The position numbers and the translations under genes are program-made. The notes under the pieces are model-generated. The model searched no databases, had not been told where the DNA came from, and worked only from the letters and a program-made list of their open reading frames with translations. A stretch of 64,000 nt of DNA, taken from assembly GCF_028609885.1 (NCBI RefSeq), contig NZ_CP063195.1:620001-684000 (forward strand), in the 5' to 3' direction. Origin of the DNA: Corynebacterium jeikeium. Lineage in GTDB: Bacteria > Actinomycetota > Actinomycetes > Mycobacteriales > Mycobacteriaceae. Shown in pieces: positions 16,663 through 25,540 of the stretch (position 1 is the first letter of the stretch; each line of letters starts with the position of its first letter).

Positions 16663-18104
16663 GAGAGTGTCCGATTCTTTGTGTGCGGGGGGCTTGGGTT
16701 ACAAGTAGTCCGCGAATCGGTCGGGGTACGCCACAGCTAGTTGGTTGATGGCTTGTTTCCACCCGGTGGCTTTCGCTCCTTCAATATAGCCGTTGCATTC
16801 GATGTCGCGTTTCGCTTTCTTCGCTCGCTGGGCGGCGCGCTTGTCTTCGATGTTGCAGATCATCAGCCACAGCGTTTTCAGCGCCGCAGTATCGTTCGGG
16901 AATTGCCCCCGGTTACGGGTAGCTTTCCGCAGTTCAGCGTTGAGCGACTCGATTGAATTGGTGGTGTAGAGCACCCGGCGTGCGGCCGGCGGGAACTGCA
17001 GAAACGGTATGAACCGCTCCCACGCGTCGCGCCAGACTTTGACCGACTGCGGGTATTTACGGCCCAGTTCACTGGCCTCGAAAGCATCAAGGCTGGCCCG
17101 GGCGGTGTCCTCGTTGGCGGCCGTGTAGACCTCACGTAGCGCACGGGAGACAGATTTGCGGTCCTGGTAGGACACCCACCGGTTCGCAGCTCGAATTAGG
17201 TGCACGATGCAGGTCTGCACCATAGAATTCGGCCAGGTTGCCTCCACGGCTTCCGGTAGACCTTTCAGCCCGTCGCAGCAGACGATGAACACGTCTTGGA
17301 CACCCCGGTTGGCCAGATCCGCGCACACCGATGCCCAGAATGCAGCGCCTTCATTTTCAGCGATCCACAATCCCAAGATGTGCTTGATGCCGTCGATGTC
17401 GATGCCAACAGCCATGTAGCAGGCTTTGTTGACCACGCGGTGACCGTCACGGATTTTGACGCGGAGTGCGTCGAGGAAGATCACCGGGTAAAACTCGTCG
17501 AGCTGGCGGTTTTGCCAGATCATGACCTCGTCTAACACCGCATCGGTAATCGTGCTGATCGTATCCGGGCTCATATCCACCCCAAGCGTGGTTGCGAGAT
17601 GGTGTTGAATATCGCGCACTGTCATCCCGCCGGCGTACAGCGAGACGATCATATCGTCGAGCTCTGTCAGCCGACGTGCGCCCTTGGGCACCATCTTCGG
17701 TGTAAACGTGCCGGCACGATCCCTGGGCACGGTCACTTCCACTGCACCGTAGCCAGAATTGACGGTCTTGGTGTACGACCCGTTGCGGTGATTGCTCTCC
17801 TGCGCGGCTTCCACCTGGGCTTTGGCCTTACGGTCGGAATGTCCGTAGCCCAAATGCGCATCCATTTCCGCCTGCAGACCAGCGTTGATCGATGCCTGCA
17901 GCAGGCCTTTGACCAAGTCGCTTGCATCATCAGCGGACGTCGACAGCTCGCTGATCAAGCTAGCGAGCTCAGGATTTTCCATCAGCTTCTCGCTGATCTC
18001 GTTGACCCTTGCCGGGTCATGGCCTTTCTTCGGTGACACAGCAGTCATTATCAGTGAAACTCCTTCTAGATCAGAGCCTCACACACAAACTTCCTGACAC
18101 CCTC
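16663..18104 (-). mobile_element. IS256-family element A, copy 2 (1,442 bp)
   Basis: Same length, same ends and same translated product as 3749-5190. The 8-bp target duplication GTGCTGGT lies at 16655-16662 and 18105-18112, in the IS1249-like codons for WCWW. The two copies are direct repeats 12.9 kb apart. Confidence 0.93.
16699..18048 (-). CDS. IS256-family (mutator-type) transposase A, copy 2
   Basis: 449 residues, identical in translation to the gene at 3785-5134, including the catalytic VIFLDALRVKIRDG, VFIVCCDGLKGLPE and TNSIESLN segments. The lack of any difference between the two copies implies a very recent duplication by transposition. It lies antisense to the IS1249-like transposase gene that it splits. 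Confidence 0.95.
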   Translation of the reverse strand: MTAVSPKKGHDPARVNEISEKLMENPELASLISELSTSADDASDLVKGLLQASINAGLQAEMDAHLGYGHSDRKAKAQVEAAQESNHRNGSYTKTVNSGYGAVEVTVPRDRAGTFTPKMVPKGARRLTELDDMIVSLYAGGMTVRDIQHHLATTLGVDMSPDTISTITDAVLDEVMIWQNRQLDEFYPVIFLDALRVKIRDGHRVVNKACYMAVGIDIDGIKHILGLWIAENEGAAFWASVCADLANRGVQDVFIVCCDGLKGLPEAVEATWPNSMVQTCIVHLIRAANRWVSYQDRKSVSRALREVYTAANEDTARASLDAFEASELGRKYPQSVKVWRDAWERFIPFLQFPPAARRVLYTTNSIESLNAELRKATRNRGQFPNDTAALKTLWLMICNIEDKRAAQRAKKAKRDIECNGYIEGAKATGWKQAINQLAVAYPDRFADYL

Positions 18105-19467
18105 GTGCTGGTGGATCATCCCCACACCCACCATCGATACTTTCCGTATCTACGACCAGATCTTCCTGGACGCGACCTACCTAAGGTCCGGCTGCCTCCT
18201 TATCGCTGCCAGTAAAACCCACGTCATCAACTGGACCTGGGCCAGACAAGAAACCACCGCCGCCTACACCGAACTACTACGCCCCATTGCCGCACCACTT
18301 GTCGCAGTGACAGACGGCGGACAAGGCGCCCAATCAGCCATCCACCACTGCTGGCCGACAACACGCATCCAACGCTGCCTCGTCCACGCCCAACGAACAG
18401 TCCGCCGCCATACCACCAGCAATCCCCGCACCGACGCAGGCAAAACCCTCTACCGCCTAGCCCTGAAACTCACTCGCATCACAGACCTTGACCACGCAGC
18501 CGAATGGGTCACCCACCTGCACGAATTCAACCACACCTACCAGGTGTGGATGAACGAGAAAACCACCATCCGCGACCCTGCCACCGGTGCCTACAGCAGG
18601 GTCTACACCCACCAACGCGTCCGAGCGGCCTATCAGTCATTACTATCCCTACACCGCAGGGACCTGTTGTTTACCTACCTGCAACCACCACCAACAACCA
18701 TCAATCCTGACGGACTAGCAGCGACAACAAACAGTCTCGAAGGCGGCATCAACGCCCCAATAAAAGAACTGGCCCGCAGACACCGCGGATTATCACTACC
18801 GCATCAACGCACAGTGATGGATTGGTGGCTGTACCTACATACAGAAGTCCCTGACGATCCGGTCAAGATCGCCAGGGACCAGCGATGGGGTCAAGACGCA
18901 CTTTCCACAGCAACAAACTTGATCACCCACGACACCACAGCCACTACCAATGACATCGGTGCACCAGCAGAATACGACACCGCCATCGACACCAGCTACC
19001 AACACAACCTCGGCATCCAAAAAGGCTGGGTCAAATAACCACGACACACCCGGGAAAGACACACATTTTGTCCTTTAACCCATCTTGGTCTAGGTAGCCG
19101 ATTTTAGGGGCCGTGACGGTACCAGAAGTGGGTTGATAGATGCCGGCCAACACCTTAGCGAGAGTCGATTTTCCTGAGCCATTAGCACCGACAAGGCCGG
19201 TGAAATGCGCGCCGAATGTGGCGCTTAAATCTGAGAAACAAGGAGTGCCGTCTGGCCAGGTAAAAGAGAGATGGGAAAAAGAAATATGCATGCCAAGTTC
19301 CGCCTTCGAGCCAACGATGATTAAGGGAGCGTCGAATTAGGAACGGATCTTCATAGGGCGAAACCGTACTTCAAACCAATCTGAGTGTCAATGCTCACTA
19401 ACTGTAGAAGTGCGCATGATGGTCTGCTGGGGTACACCCCAAACGAACAGTTGTCCGAAGTCAGGAC

Positions 19468-19484
19468 AATGGCGCCCCCGGCAG
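19468..19484 (-). repeat. 17-bp duplicate of the tRNA-Arg 3' end
   Basis: AATGGCGCCCCCGGCAG here is repeated exactly at 22217-22233, which holds the 3' end of the tRNA-Arg gene including its CCA. The copies directly flank the IS481-like element, so this is either a long target duplication or an att-type duplication. Confidence 0.75.
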
Positions 19485-20451
19485 TGTCCGAAGTCAGGAC
19501 ATAGTTGACAACGTGTTCCAGGGAAAAGCGTTGTGACGGTTGTCAGATCAGCCGCGACATAATTGACAGTTAGCCACCGCAAAGCAAAAGCGGTGATGGT
19601 TGACACCTCAGCTGCGACATTGTTGACAGATGAATAGTCCCAACCGCAACCTCGCCATCGTCAAGGCAGTCCGCGAACAAGGCGAACCCGTCACCAAAGT
19701 CGCCAAACGCTTCAGAATCTCACGGCAACGTATCTACAAAATCCTGTCCCAGTTCGATGCCGGAGGCGCTGATGCCATCGCCCCGAAATCCCGCGCCCCG
19801 CATACCCACCCGCAAGCAGTACCAACATCTTTACGCAACCAGACCATCGACATGCGTAAGCAACTGGTCAGATCCGGTTTAGACGCAGGCCCTGAGACCA
19901 TCGCATTCCACCTTCACCGCCAGGGGTTGCGAGTACCGTCAACGTCGACCATCCGACGGATCATCACCAACGCAGGCCTTGTCACGCCACAACCGCAGAA
20001 AAAGCCACGCAGTTCTTTCATCCGTTTCGAAGCCGCTATGCCCAACGAATGCTGGCAGGCAGACATCACCCACCTACACTTGCTCGACGGCACTCGACTC
20101 GAAGTCCTCGACTTCATCGACGATCACTCCCGTTACCTGCTATCGATCACCGCAGCAGCATCCTTCAGCGGACCGGCTGTTGCAGCTGAACTGCAACGCC
20201 TCATCGCCACCTACGGCCCGCCGGCATCCACCCTCACCGACAACGGACTCGTATTCACCGCCCGCCTAGCTGGAGCCAGAGGGGGACGCAACGCCTTCGA
20301 AAAACCCTCAACAAATACCGCATCCAACAGAAAAATGGCCGGCCAGGACATCCCCAAACACAAGGGAAGATCGAACGGTTCCACCAAACCCTTAAAAAAT
20401 GGATTGCTGCCCAGGGCCTGACCCCCGGAAAGTAGACACGTCGGGGGTTAG

Positions 20452-21348
20452 CTATGCTGCTTGGGTCAGTGTAGCTGATGTGAGTGCTTCGAAGTCATTG
20501 GGGGCTAGAAGGTTGCACCAGGAGTGCCGTCTGCGGGTGTTGTAGCGCATGCACCATCGAAAGACTTCCTGCCGGCAGATAATGGGATTATCAAAGACTT
20601 TCCGATCACGTAGCACTTCACGTTTTAAGGTGGCGTTAAATGATTCTGCCAGGGCATTATCGGCACTAGTTCCCACCGCGCCCATGGATTGGCGTACACC
20701 AAGTTGGGCGCAGTGGTCCCTAAACGCCTGTGAGGTGTACACACTTCCATGATCAGAATGGAAAATAGCCCCGTCAAGGCTTCCGCGGACTGTGCTGGCA
20801 TGGGACAAAGCCTCGATGACCAGTGAGACACGCATGTGGTCTGCGAGTGCATAACCTGCAAGTCTTCGTGAATAGGTGTCAATGACCGTGGCCAGGTACA
20901 TGTTCTTACCGCCCTTACACGGCAGGTAGGTGATGTCGCCTACATAAACACGGTTCGGCTCGTCAGCGGTGAATGTACGGCCTACTAAATCTGGCATGAC
21001 ACGGTGACCAGGCTTGCGCCGGGTGGTGATGCATCGACGCCGTTTGCTAAAGCCTTTTAGCCCCATGGATTTCATGATGCGCGCAACCTTCTTATGGTTG
21101 ATCGGGCCGAAGTCCGTATCGTCGTTGAGGCTTGCAGCGATGCGTTTAGCACCATAAAGCCCGTTCTCATCATCAAAGATGGCCTTGATTCTTGCACCAA
21201 TAAGGGCATCGGAACATATCTTTAACCTGCGATTTTCGTGGGTGTTGACCCATTTATAAAACGAGGAGCGATTGAGCTTTAACACATGGCACATCCGCTT
21301 GACCGAGTACTCGGTTCGGTGGTCATAGACAAACTGGAAGCGGATCAC
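20452..21348 (-). CDS. IS3-family orfB transposase
   Basis: 298 residues with the HTH_21 region (YSVKRMCHVLKLNRSSFYKWV) and the DDE integrase core in VYVGDITYLPCKGGKNMYLA, AIFHSDHGSVYTSQAF and SADNALAESFNATLKREV, ending RYNTRRRHSWCNLLAPNDFE. It overlaps orfA by 4 nt; the active protein is usually an OrfAB fusion made by -1 frameshifting. Both frames are intact, so this element may be mobile. Confidence 0.95.
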   Translation of the reverse strand: MIRFQFVYDHRTEYSVKRMCHVLKLNRSSFYKWVNTHENRRLKICSDALIGARIKAIFDDENGLYGAKRIAASLNDDTDFGPINHKKVARIMKSMGLKGFSKRRRCITTRRKPGHRVMPDLVGRTFTADEPNRVYVGDITYLPCKGGKNMYLATVIDTYSRRLAGYALADHMRVSLVIEALSHASTVRGSLDGAIFHSDHGSVYTSQAFRDHCAQLGVRQSMGAVGTSADNALAESFNATLKREVLRDRKVFDNPIICRQEVFRWCMRYNTRRRHSWCNLLAPNDFEALTSATLTQAA

Positions 21349-21644
21349 CAGCGTGTCTCTTCGGCAAAATATTTCGCGGCCTTGCGCAGAATATCGCGTT
21401 CTTCGCGCAGCTTCGCGTTCTCTTTTTCTAGCTGGCGGATTCGCTCGGAATCAGTCGTCTCCTTGGCGTTGTCGCGCATGGCCTTCGTGCGGGCACGTTT
21501 GCCGGTGCCGTATTGCTGAAGCCAGGAGAAAAGCGAGGAACGATTGACTCCAAGCTCTGCTGAAGCCGCGTGAAGTGAAAGGTCCTCATTGTTTTCATAG
21601 AGGGCCACAGCATCACGTTTGAACTGTTCGGAATACCTAGGCAT
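21345..21644 (-). CDS. IS3-family orfA (DNA-binding subunit)
   Basis: 99 residues: an N-terminal helix-turn-helix (YSEQFKRDAVALYENNEDLS ... ASAELGVNRSSLFSWLQQYG) and a C-terminal coiled coil (RIRQLEKENAKLREERDILRK) ending AAKYFAEETRW, the classical OrfA form. GGTAATCT precedes the ATG at 21644. It overlaps orfB. Confidence 0.93.
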   Translation of the reverse strand: MPRYSEQFKRDAVALYENNEDLSLHAASAELGVNRSSLFSWLQQYGTGKRARTKAMRDNAKETTDSERIRQLEKENAKLREERDILRKAAKYFAEETRW

Positions 21645-22218
21645 GGTGGTAGATTACCTTTCTTCCCAACCCAACCGGGCTGGATATCAGGTGTCTACCA
21701 AACAGGGGTCAGGTCCCCAATCCCCAGCGATCACCCTGGTCGAACTCCAACGGCAACTCGACACCTTTGCCGACTACTACAACACTGTCCGACCTCACCG
21801 AGCCCTCGGAAGACGGACACCACATGAGGTCTACACCACCGGCCCCAAAGCCGAACCCAACGACAAACCGGAAGAAGAATGGCGCGTCCGCAATGATGTC
21901 GTCACCCCAAACGGCAAGGTAACCGTCCGTTACGCAAGTAGGCTCTACCAACTTGGTATCGGGCGAAAATACACTGGCGAAACCATCCTTATGGTCATCA
22001 CCGACAACCATGTCACCACATCATTAAAAGAAACTGGCGAGATCATCACCGAGCACTACATCGATACGTCTCGCAATTACCAAAAACCTTATTGGAAGAA
22101 AGGCCAACCACCCCTGACCTAAAAGCGAAACCGGCGCCTCGGAAAAAGAAAAACCGAGACGCCAGTTTGTCCATGATGTCGCGACTGAAGTGTCAACTAT
22201 GTCGCGACTCATGACAAA

Positions 22219-22295
22219 TGGCGCCCCCGGCAGGACTCGAACCCGCGACACATGGGGTAGAAACCCACTGCTCTAATCCACTGAGCTACGGAGGC
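22219..22295 (-). tRNA. tRNA-Arg (anticodon TCT)
   Basis: Acceptor GCCTCCG pairs with CGGGGGC, discriminator G, CCA encoded at 22219-22221. The anticodon loop TTTCTAC in the stem GTGGG/CCCAT gives TCT. The gene is intact; its 3' end is the junction with the IS481-like element and is partly duplicated at 19468-19484. Confidence 0.95.
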
Positions 22296-22494
22296 ATACG
22301 AGTAGATGATAATGCACGCGCCTGCGCGCTGAAATTACGGGGCGGCCATGCCGTAAGCGTGGCACAGCCGCGCAGGTCGGTGCCGGGGTATCGTGGCACT
22401 GATCTGCGGCCAAAATGTGCCACCACTGTGACGCAACGAACATCACAAAACCAGGAAGTTCACCCTGTCCGGGGCGGAGGGTAAGGTTCCAAAC

Positions 22495-24783
22495 ATGTCC
22501 TCCCAGGCAGATCAGGAAGCTAAGCAAGCAGCGCAAGCCAAGCCCGCGCAGGCGGAAACCAAAGCGAAGCCCGCGCAGGCGGAAGCGCAAGCCCCGGCCC
22601 AGCCCGCGAAGCTGGGCAACCCCGGCCTCGTGTATCTCATCGGTGCACTCGTCGCCGGGTGTTTCGGCGCGGTCATCGGCTACTCTTTCCTCGGCGAATC
22701 GCTCGCCCTGCTGGGCATTCCGGATCCCGGTCCGCTGACCACCATCGGTCTGCCCTTCGTCCGCGGCGCGGCGATTTTCATCGGCTGTCTGGGCCTCGGC
22801 GGGTTCCTCATGTCCGCCTTCGGCACGCCCCCGGACAAGCAGGGTTATCTCACCCTCGACGGCTTCCGTGCCGCACGCACGGGCACCTGGGGAATGATCG
22901 GTTTCGCAGTCCTGTCGATCCTGCTGATCCCCATGTACATGTCGGACATCTCCGGCAGCCCCCTCAAAGAGGTGCTCAAGCCCGAGTACTGGGGGATTGC
23001 GCTGGATCAGGTGTCGGCGTCAAAGGCTTGGCTCTGGGTTGCCATCTTCGCTGGCGTGGCCGGTGGGCTGTCTCTGCTCACGCGGAAGTGGATCTGGCAG
23101 CCGATCTTCCTGGCGCTGTCGGTCCTTTCGCTGATTCCGCTGGCGTTGGAGGGGCACTCCGCGGCGGGCGGCAACCACGACTATGGTGTGAACTCGCTGC
23201 TCTGGCACATCATTTGTGTCTCGCTGTGGGTGGGTGGCCTGCTGGCCCTGCTAGCGCACGCGAAGCGCCGCGGCCCGCACTTGGCTCTCATTGTTCAGCG
23301 CTACAGCATCCTGGCGCTGTTCTGCATCATCGCCGTTGCGATCTCCGGCTTCATCAACGCACTGCTGCGCGTCCACCTGGACGAGCTCTTCACCACCCAG
23401 TACGGCCTGGTCATCGTCGCAAAAATGGTCATGACGTTGCTCCTGGCCTGGTTCGGCTGGGAGCAGCGTTCCCGCATCATTCCGAAGCTGCGCGCCGGCG
23501 AAGGCGAAAGCGGCAAGACCACTAGCGCCCAGCGCAAGCCGTTCATCCGCTTCGCTGCCCTGGAGATCTTCATCATGGCCGCCACCATTGGCATCGCCGT
23601 CTCCCTGGGCCGCATCCCGCCGCCCATCGAGCAGATCGTGGACCTCACGCAGCAGGACGTACTGCTGGGCTACACCCTCACCGAGCCGCCGTCGATCTGG
23701 CGCTACTTCACCATGTTCCGCCTGGACCTCGTTTTCGGCGTGGGCGCGATCCTCCTGCAGGCCGGCTACATGTGGGCCTGGCTGAGCATTCGGAAGCGTG
23801 GCATCGAATGGCCCATCCAGCGCCTGATCTGGTGGACCGCCGGCAACGTCACCCTGCTGTTCGCCACCAGCTCCGGCCTTGGCATGTACTCCATGGCGAT
23901 GTTCGGCCCACACATGCTGCAGCACGTGATTCTCTCCATGGCCGTGCCCGTGTTCTGGGTTCTTGGCGGCCCCATGACGCTCCTGCTGCGCGCCCTGCCT
24001 GCCGCCGGTCGAAACGGCGTGGCGGGCCCGCGCGAATGGTTGGTCGTGTTCATCAACAACCCGTTCTCGCGCTTCCTTACGCACCCAATCGTCGCCGGTA
24101 CGCAGTTCGTTGTCGGCTTCTATTACCTCTATCTTTCGCCACTTTTTGACGCCATCGCGGGTGAGCACGCCGGCCACCTGTTTATGATGCTGCACTTCAT
24201 CATCTCGGGGTACATCTTCTATTGGGTGATCATCGGCGTGGATGCTGCACCGCGAAACCTCTCGCCGTTCATCAAGATGCTGACCCTATTTGCGATGGTG
24301 ACCTTCCACGCATGGTTCGGTATTGCGATGATGCAGATTTCCGAGCCGCTGAACGCAGAGTTCTACAGCCAGCTGGACTTCCCATTCCCAGTGGACCTGG
24401 ACCACCAGCAGTACCTGGGCGGCAGCATTACCTGGGCTCTGGGCGAGATTCCGCTGCTGATTGTTTCCATTGCCCACGGGTTCCAATGGTTGCGCACTGA
24501 CCGGCGCGAGGCCAAGCGCTTCGACCGCCGTGAAGAGCGCACGGGTGACGAAGAGCTGGAGGCATACAACGCGATGCTGGCTGGGCTCTCCAGCGGGCAG
24601 ATCGATACCGGCAACCGCGCGTACTACGGCGATGACTACCACGACCAGGACGTGCAGAGCTCCCTGCACTCGGCCAAGCACAAGTCGCAACACAAGAATC
24701 AGCACAGAGCCGAAAGCCAGGCCCAGAAGAATCAGGCCGAAAGCCAGACCGAGAACAAGCAAACCCGCGAACAGTCGGACTAA
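22495..24783 (+). CDS. CopD / cytochrome c oxidase assembly (CtaG) fusion membrane protein
   Basis: 762 residues. A charged Ala/Lys/Gln-rich N-terminal tail (about 1-38) is followed by two membrane modules. The first (about 40-370) is CopD-like with many hydrophobic helices. The second (from about 395, YTLTEPPSIWRYFTMFRLDL) is a caa3-type CtaG domain with the His-containing segment MFGPHMLQHVILSMAVPVFW and HAGHLFMMLHFIISGYIFYW. The C-terminus is a long hydrophilic Lys/Gln/Ser tail. Such fusions are common in actinobacteria and take part in copper uptake and insertion into cytochrome c oxidase. The start is ATG 22495. It stands alone, 200 bp from tRNA-Arg. Confidence 0.92.
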   Translation: MSSQADQEAKQAAQAKPAQAETKAKPAQAEAQAPAQPAKLGNPGLVYLIGALVAGCFGAVIGYSFLGESLALLGIPDPGPLTTIGLPFVRGAAIFIGCLGLGGFLMSAFGTPPDKQGYLTLDGFRAARTGTWGMIGFAVLSILLIPMYMSDISGSPLKEVLKPEYWGIALDQVSASKAWLWVAIFAGVAGGLSLLTRKWIWQPIFLALSVLSLIPLALEGHSAAGGNHDYGVNSLLWHIICVSLWVGGLLALLAHAKRRGPHLALIVQRYSILALFCIIAVAISGFINALLRVHLDELFTTQYGLVIVAKMVMTLLLAWFGWEQRSRIIPKLRAGEGESGKTTSAQRKPFIRFAALEIFIMAATIGIAVSLGRIPPPIEQIVDLTQQDVLLGYTLTEPPSIWRYFTMFRLDLVFGVGAILLQAGYMWAWLSIRKRGIEWPIQRLIWWTAGNVTLLFATSSGLGMYSMAMFGPHMLQHVILSMAVPVFWVLGGPMTLLLRALPAAGRNGVAGPREWLVVFINNPFSRFLTHPIVAGTQFVVGFYYLYLSPLFDAIAGEHAGHLFMMLHFIISGYIFYWVIIGVDAAPRNLSPFIKMLTLFAMVTFHAWFGIAMMQISEPLNAEFYSQLDFPFPVDLDHQQYLGGSITWALGEIPLLIVSIAHGFQWLRTDRREAKRFDRREERTGDEELEAYNAMLAGLSSGQIDTGNRAYYGDDYHDQDVQSSLHSAKHKSQHKNQHRAESQAQKNQAESQTENKQTREQSD

Positions 24784-24823
24784 CGCACACCCCGCCTCAA
24801 ACTGTCAACCCCCTACTTTTTAG

Positions 24824-24863
24824 CCTGTGGAAAACGCCCTTGATGGGCGGAGTTGTCCACAGG
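24824..24863. promoter_or_regulatory. Inverted repeat containing two DnaA-box-like 9-mers upstream of ssb
   Basis: CCTGTGGA (24824-24831) is the inverse of TCCACAGG (24856-24863), enclosing CGCCC-TTGAT-GGGCG (24835-24849). TTTTCCACA (minus strand, 24826-24834) fits the DnaA consensus TTWTNCACA, and TTGTCCACA (24853-24861) is the form common in actinobacterial origins. No T-tract follows, so a simple terminator is less likely, though it could act as a hairpin after the CtaG gene. Confidence 0.5.
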
Positions 24864-24965
24864 GTGGCGTCACGAAGAAAAAGAAAAATCCCGAAACGCG
24901 CTAACAATAAGGCCACGCGTCGGGGAACAAGCTTCGGTGCGACAACTAGGAAGGGGACAAGTCGG

Positions 24966-25493
24966 ATGAGCAACAATCTGGCGCAGGCATATCTGGTGGG
25001 GAACGCGGTTGACCACCCGCAGATTCGGATCAAGGGGTTGGACGGCGGCCCCACACTAACCACGTTCCGCGTGGCGATGAACCACCGCTACCAAGGCGCG
25101 GATGGACAGTGGAAGGACGGCGACCCGTGCTACATGGAAGTCCAGTGCTGGGGTGCACTAGGCGATAACGTCAGCGCGACGGTGTGCAAGGGAATGTCCG
25201 TGATCGTCGTCGGGCGCATTGTGCAGAGCACGTGGGAAGCCAACGGTGAGGACGGCAAGTCCGTGACCCGCAGCGTGCTGCGCGTGCGTGCTACTCACGT
25301 GGGTCCGGACCTGAGCGCCCGAAATGTGCTGGTGAATGTCCGCAAGGCCGTGGAGCAGAACGCTAAGCAGAACACAGCACAGGGTGTTGGACAGGTCGCG
25401 GAGCCGGGTGCGGCGCCAAACCTCGGCGGTTCGCCCGAGCTTGTGAGTGTGGGCGCAGGTAGCCAGGAAGAGGAAGTGGAACCTGCGTTCTAA
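24966..25493 (+). CDS. Single-stranded DNA-binding protein (second SSB type)
   Basis: 175 residues. The OB fold starts NLAQAYLVGNAVDHPQIRIK and continues TLTTFRVAMNHRY, PCYMEVQCWGALGDNVSATV and KGMSVIVVGRI, all typical of SSB. The C-terminal tail is Gln/Ala/Gly-rich and acidic, but lacks the canonical DDDIPF end, finishing EEEVEPAF. In mycobacteria a second, non-essential ssb also lies next to the ettA homologue, and the context agrees. ATG 24966 is preceded by GGGGAC; a longer frame has no support. A terminator follows at 25541, so ettA has its own promoter. Confidence 0.92.
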   Translation: MSNNLAQAYLVGNAVDHPQIRIKGLDGGPTLTTFRVAMNHRYQGADGQWKDGDPCYMEVQCWGALGDNVSATVCKGMSVIVVGRIVQSTWEANGEDGKSVTRSVLRVRATHVGPDLSARNVLVNVRKAVEQNAKQNTAQGVGQVAEPGAAPNLGGSPELVSVGAGSQEEEVEPAF

Positions 25494-25540
25494 GCGCTAA
25501 GCTAGGCGCTAGACGGACGCTAAATGGCCGCTAAACGGTG

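Larger units (their letters stand above)
14972..19038 (+). pseudogene. IS1249-group transposase interrupted by two IS256-family elements
   Basis: Segments 14972-15169, 16602-16662 and 18113-19038 join in one frame once the two inserts and their target duplications are removed: ...TGTQPLTQ | IAVTQNVSAKTLQRRFHWCW | WIIPTPTIDTFRIYDQIFLD... The protein has the N-terminal zinc ribbon CPLCSNNTKKNG...RWRCTKCGHSF, the DDE-type core (IFLDATYLRSG, AVTDGGQGAQS, NSLEGGINAP) and the ending QHNLGIQKGWVK. The downstream open frame from 18307 is this gene's C-terminal part. Unlike copy 1, no frameshift is seen, so this copy was probably active before being split. Confidence 0.88.
14820..19081 (+). mobile_element. 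IS1249-like element, copy 2, carrying two nested IS256-family elements
   Basis: The ends begin GGGTTAATAGACAAAAAGTG and, inverted at the right, GGGTTAAAGGACAAAATGTG. The 8-bp target duplication ATCTTGGT is at 14812-14819 and 19082-19089, inside the ABC-F gene. Removing elements B (15170-16592) and A2 (16663-18104) with their duplications leaves about 1.4 kb, normal for the group. Confidence 0.92.
13516..19291 (-). pseudogene. ABC-F family ATPase gene, split by a 4.26-kb nested insertion
   Basis: The 5' part (19291 down to 19082) encodes MHISFSHLSFTWPDGTPCFS through the Walker A GANGSGKST to IGYLDQD; the 3' part (14819 down to 13516) resumes at [14 protein letters not shown] and carries [24 protein letters not shown], a basic linker, a second Walker [18 protein letters not shown] and [10 protein letters not shown]. 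Removing 14820-19081 and one copy of ATCTTGGT joins them in frame, giving about 501 residues. ABC-F proteins act on the ribosome (translation regulation or antibiotic protection); the ligand here is unknown. As found, neither half makes a full pair of ATPase sites. Confidence 0.9.
20419..21711 (-). mobile_element. IS3-family element 2 (1,293 bp)
   Basis: The termini are TGACCCCCGGAAAGTAGACAC and, inverted at the right, TGACCCCTGTTTGGTAGACAC, with TG...CA ends. The flanking 4-mers are GGCC (20415-20418) and GGTC (21712-21715); with GGTC as target the IS481-family gene reads CAG GGT CCC through, so one duplicate has probably mutated. It differs in sequence from the IS3 element at 3631-6403. Confidence 0.88.
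19630..22122 (+). pseudogene. IS481-family transposase, frameshifted and split by an IS3 element
   Basis: The N-terminal helix-turn-helix (VTKVAKRFRISRQRIYKIL) is followed by the integrase core with the first two acidic residues in CWQADITHLHLL and STLTDNGLVFTARL. The frame then shifts after GGRNAFEK: the conserved continuation YRIQQKNGRPGHPQTQGKIE, with the catalytic Glu, is in another frame, consistent with one A lost from an A-run near 20301. After KKWIAAQG the gene is cut by the IS3 element (20419-21711) and resumes at PQSPAITLVELQRQLDTFAD, ending ...NYQKPYWKKGQPPLT. Total about 400 residues. Doubly broken, so inactive unless the A-run is a programmed slip site. Confidence 0.88.
19485..22216 (+). 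mobile_element. IS481-family element inserted at the 3' end of tRNA-Arg, split by an IS3 element
   Basis: The left end TGTCCGAAGTCAGGACATAG continues TTGACA; the inverted right end reads TGTCATGAGTCGCGACATAG continuing TTGACA, so the final 26 bp form an imperfect inverted repeat. The flanks are the 17-bp direct repeat from the tRNA. Without the inner IS3 element the length is about 1.44 kb. The 338-bp stretch 19292-19629 between the ABC-F start and the transposase holds only this end and the tRNA fragment. Confidence 0.75.
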
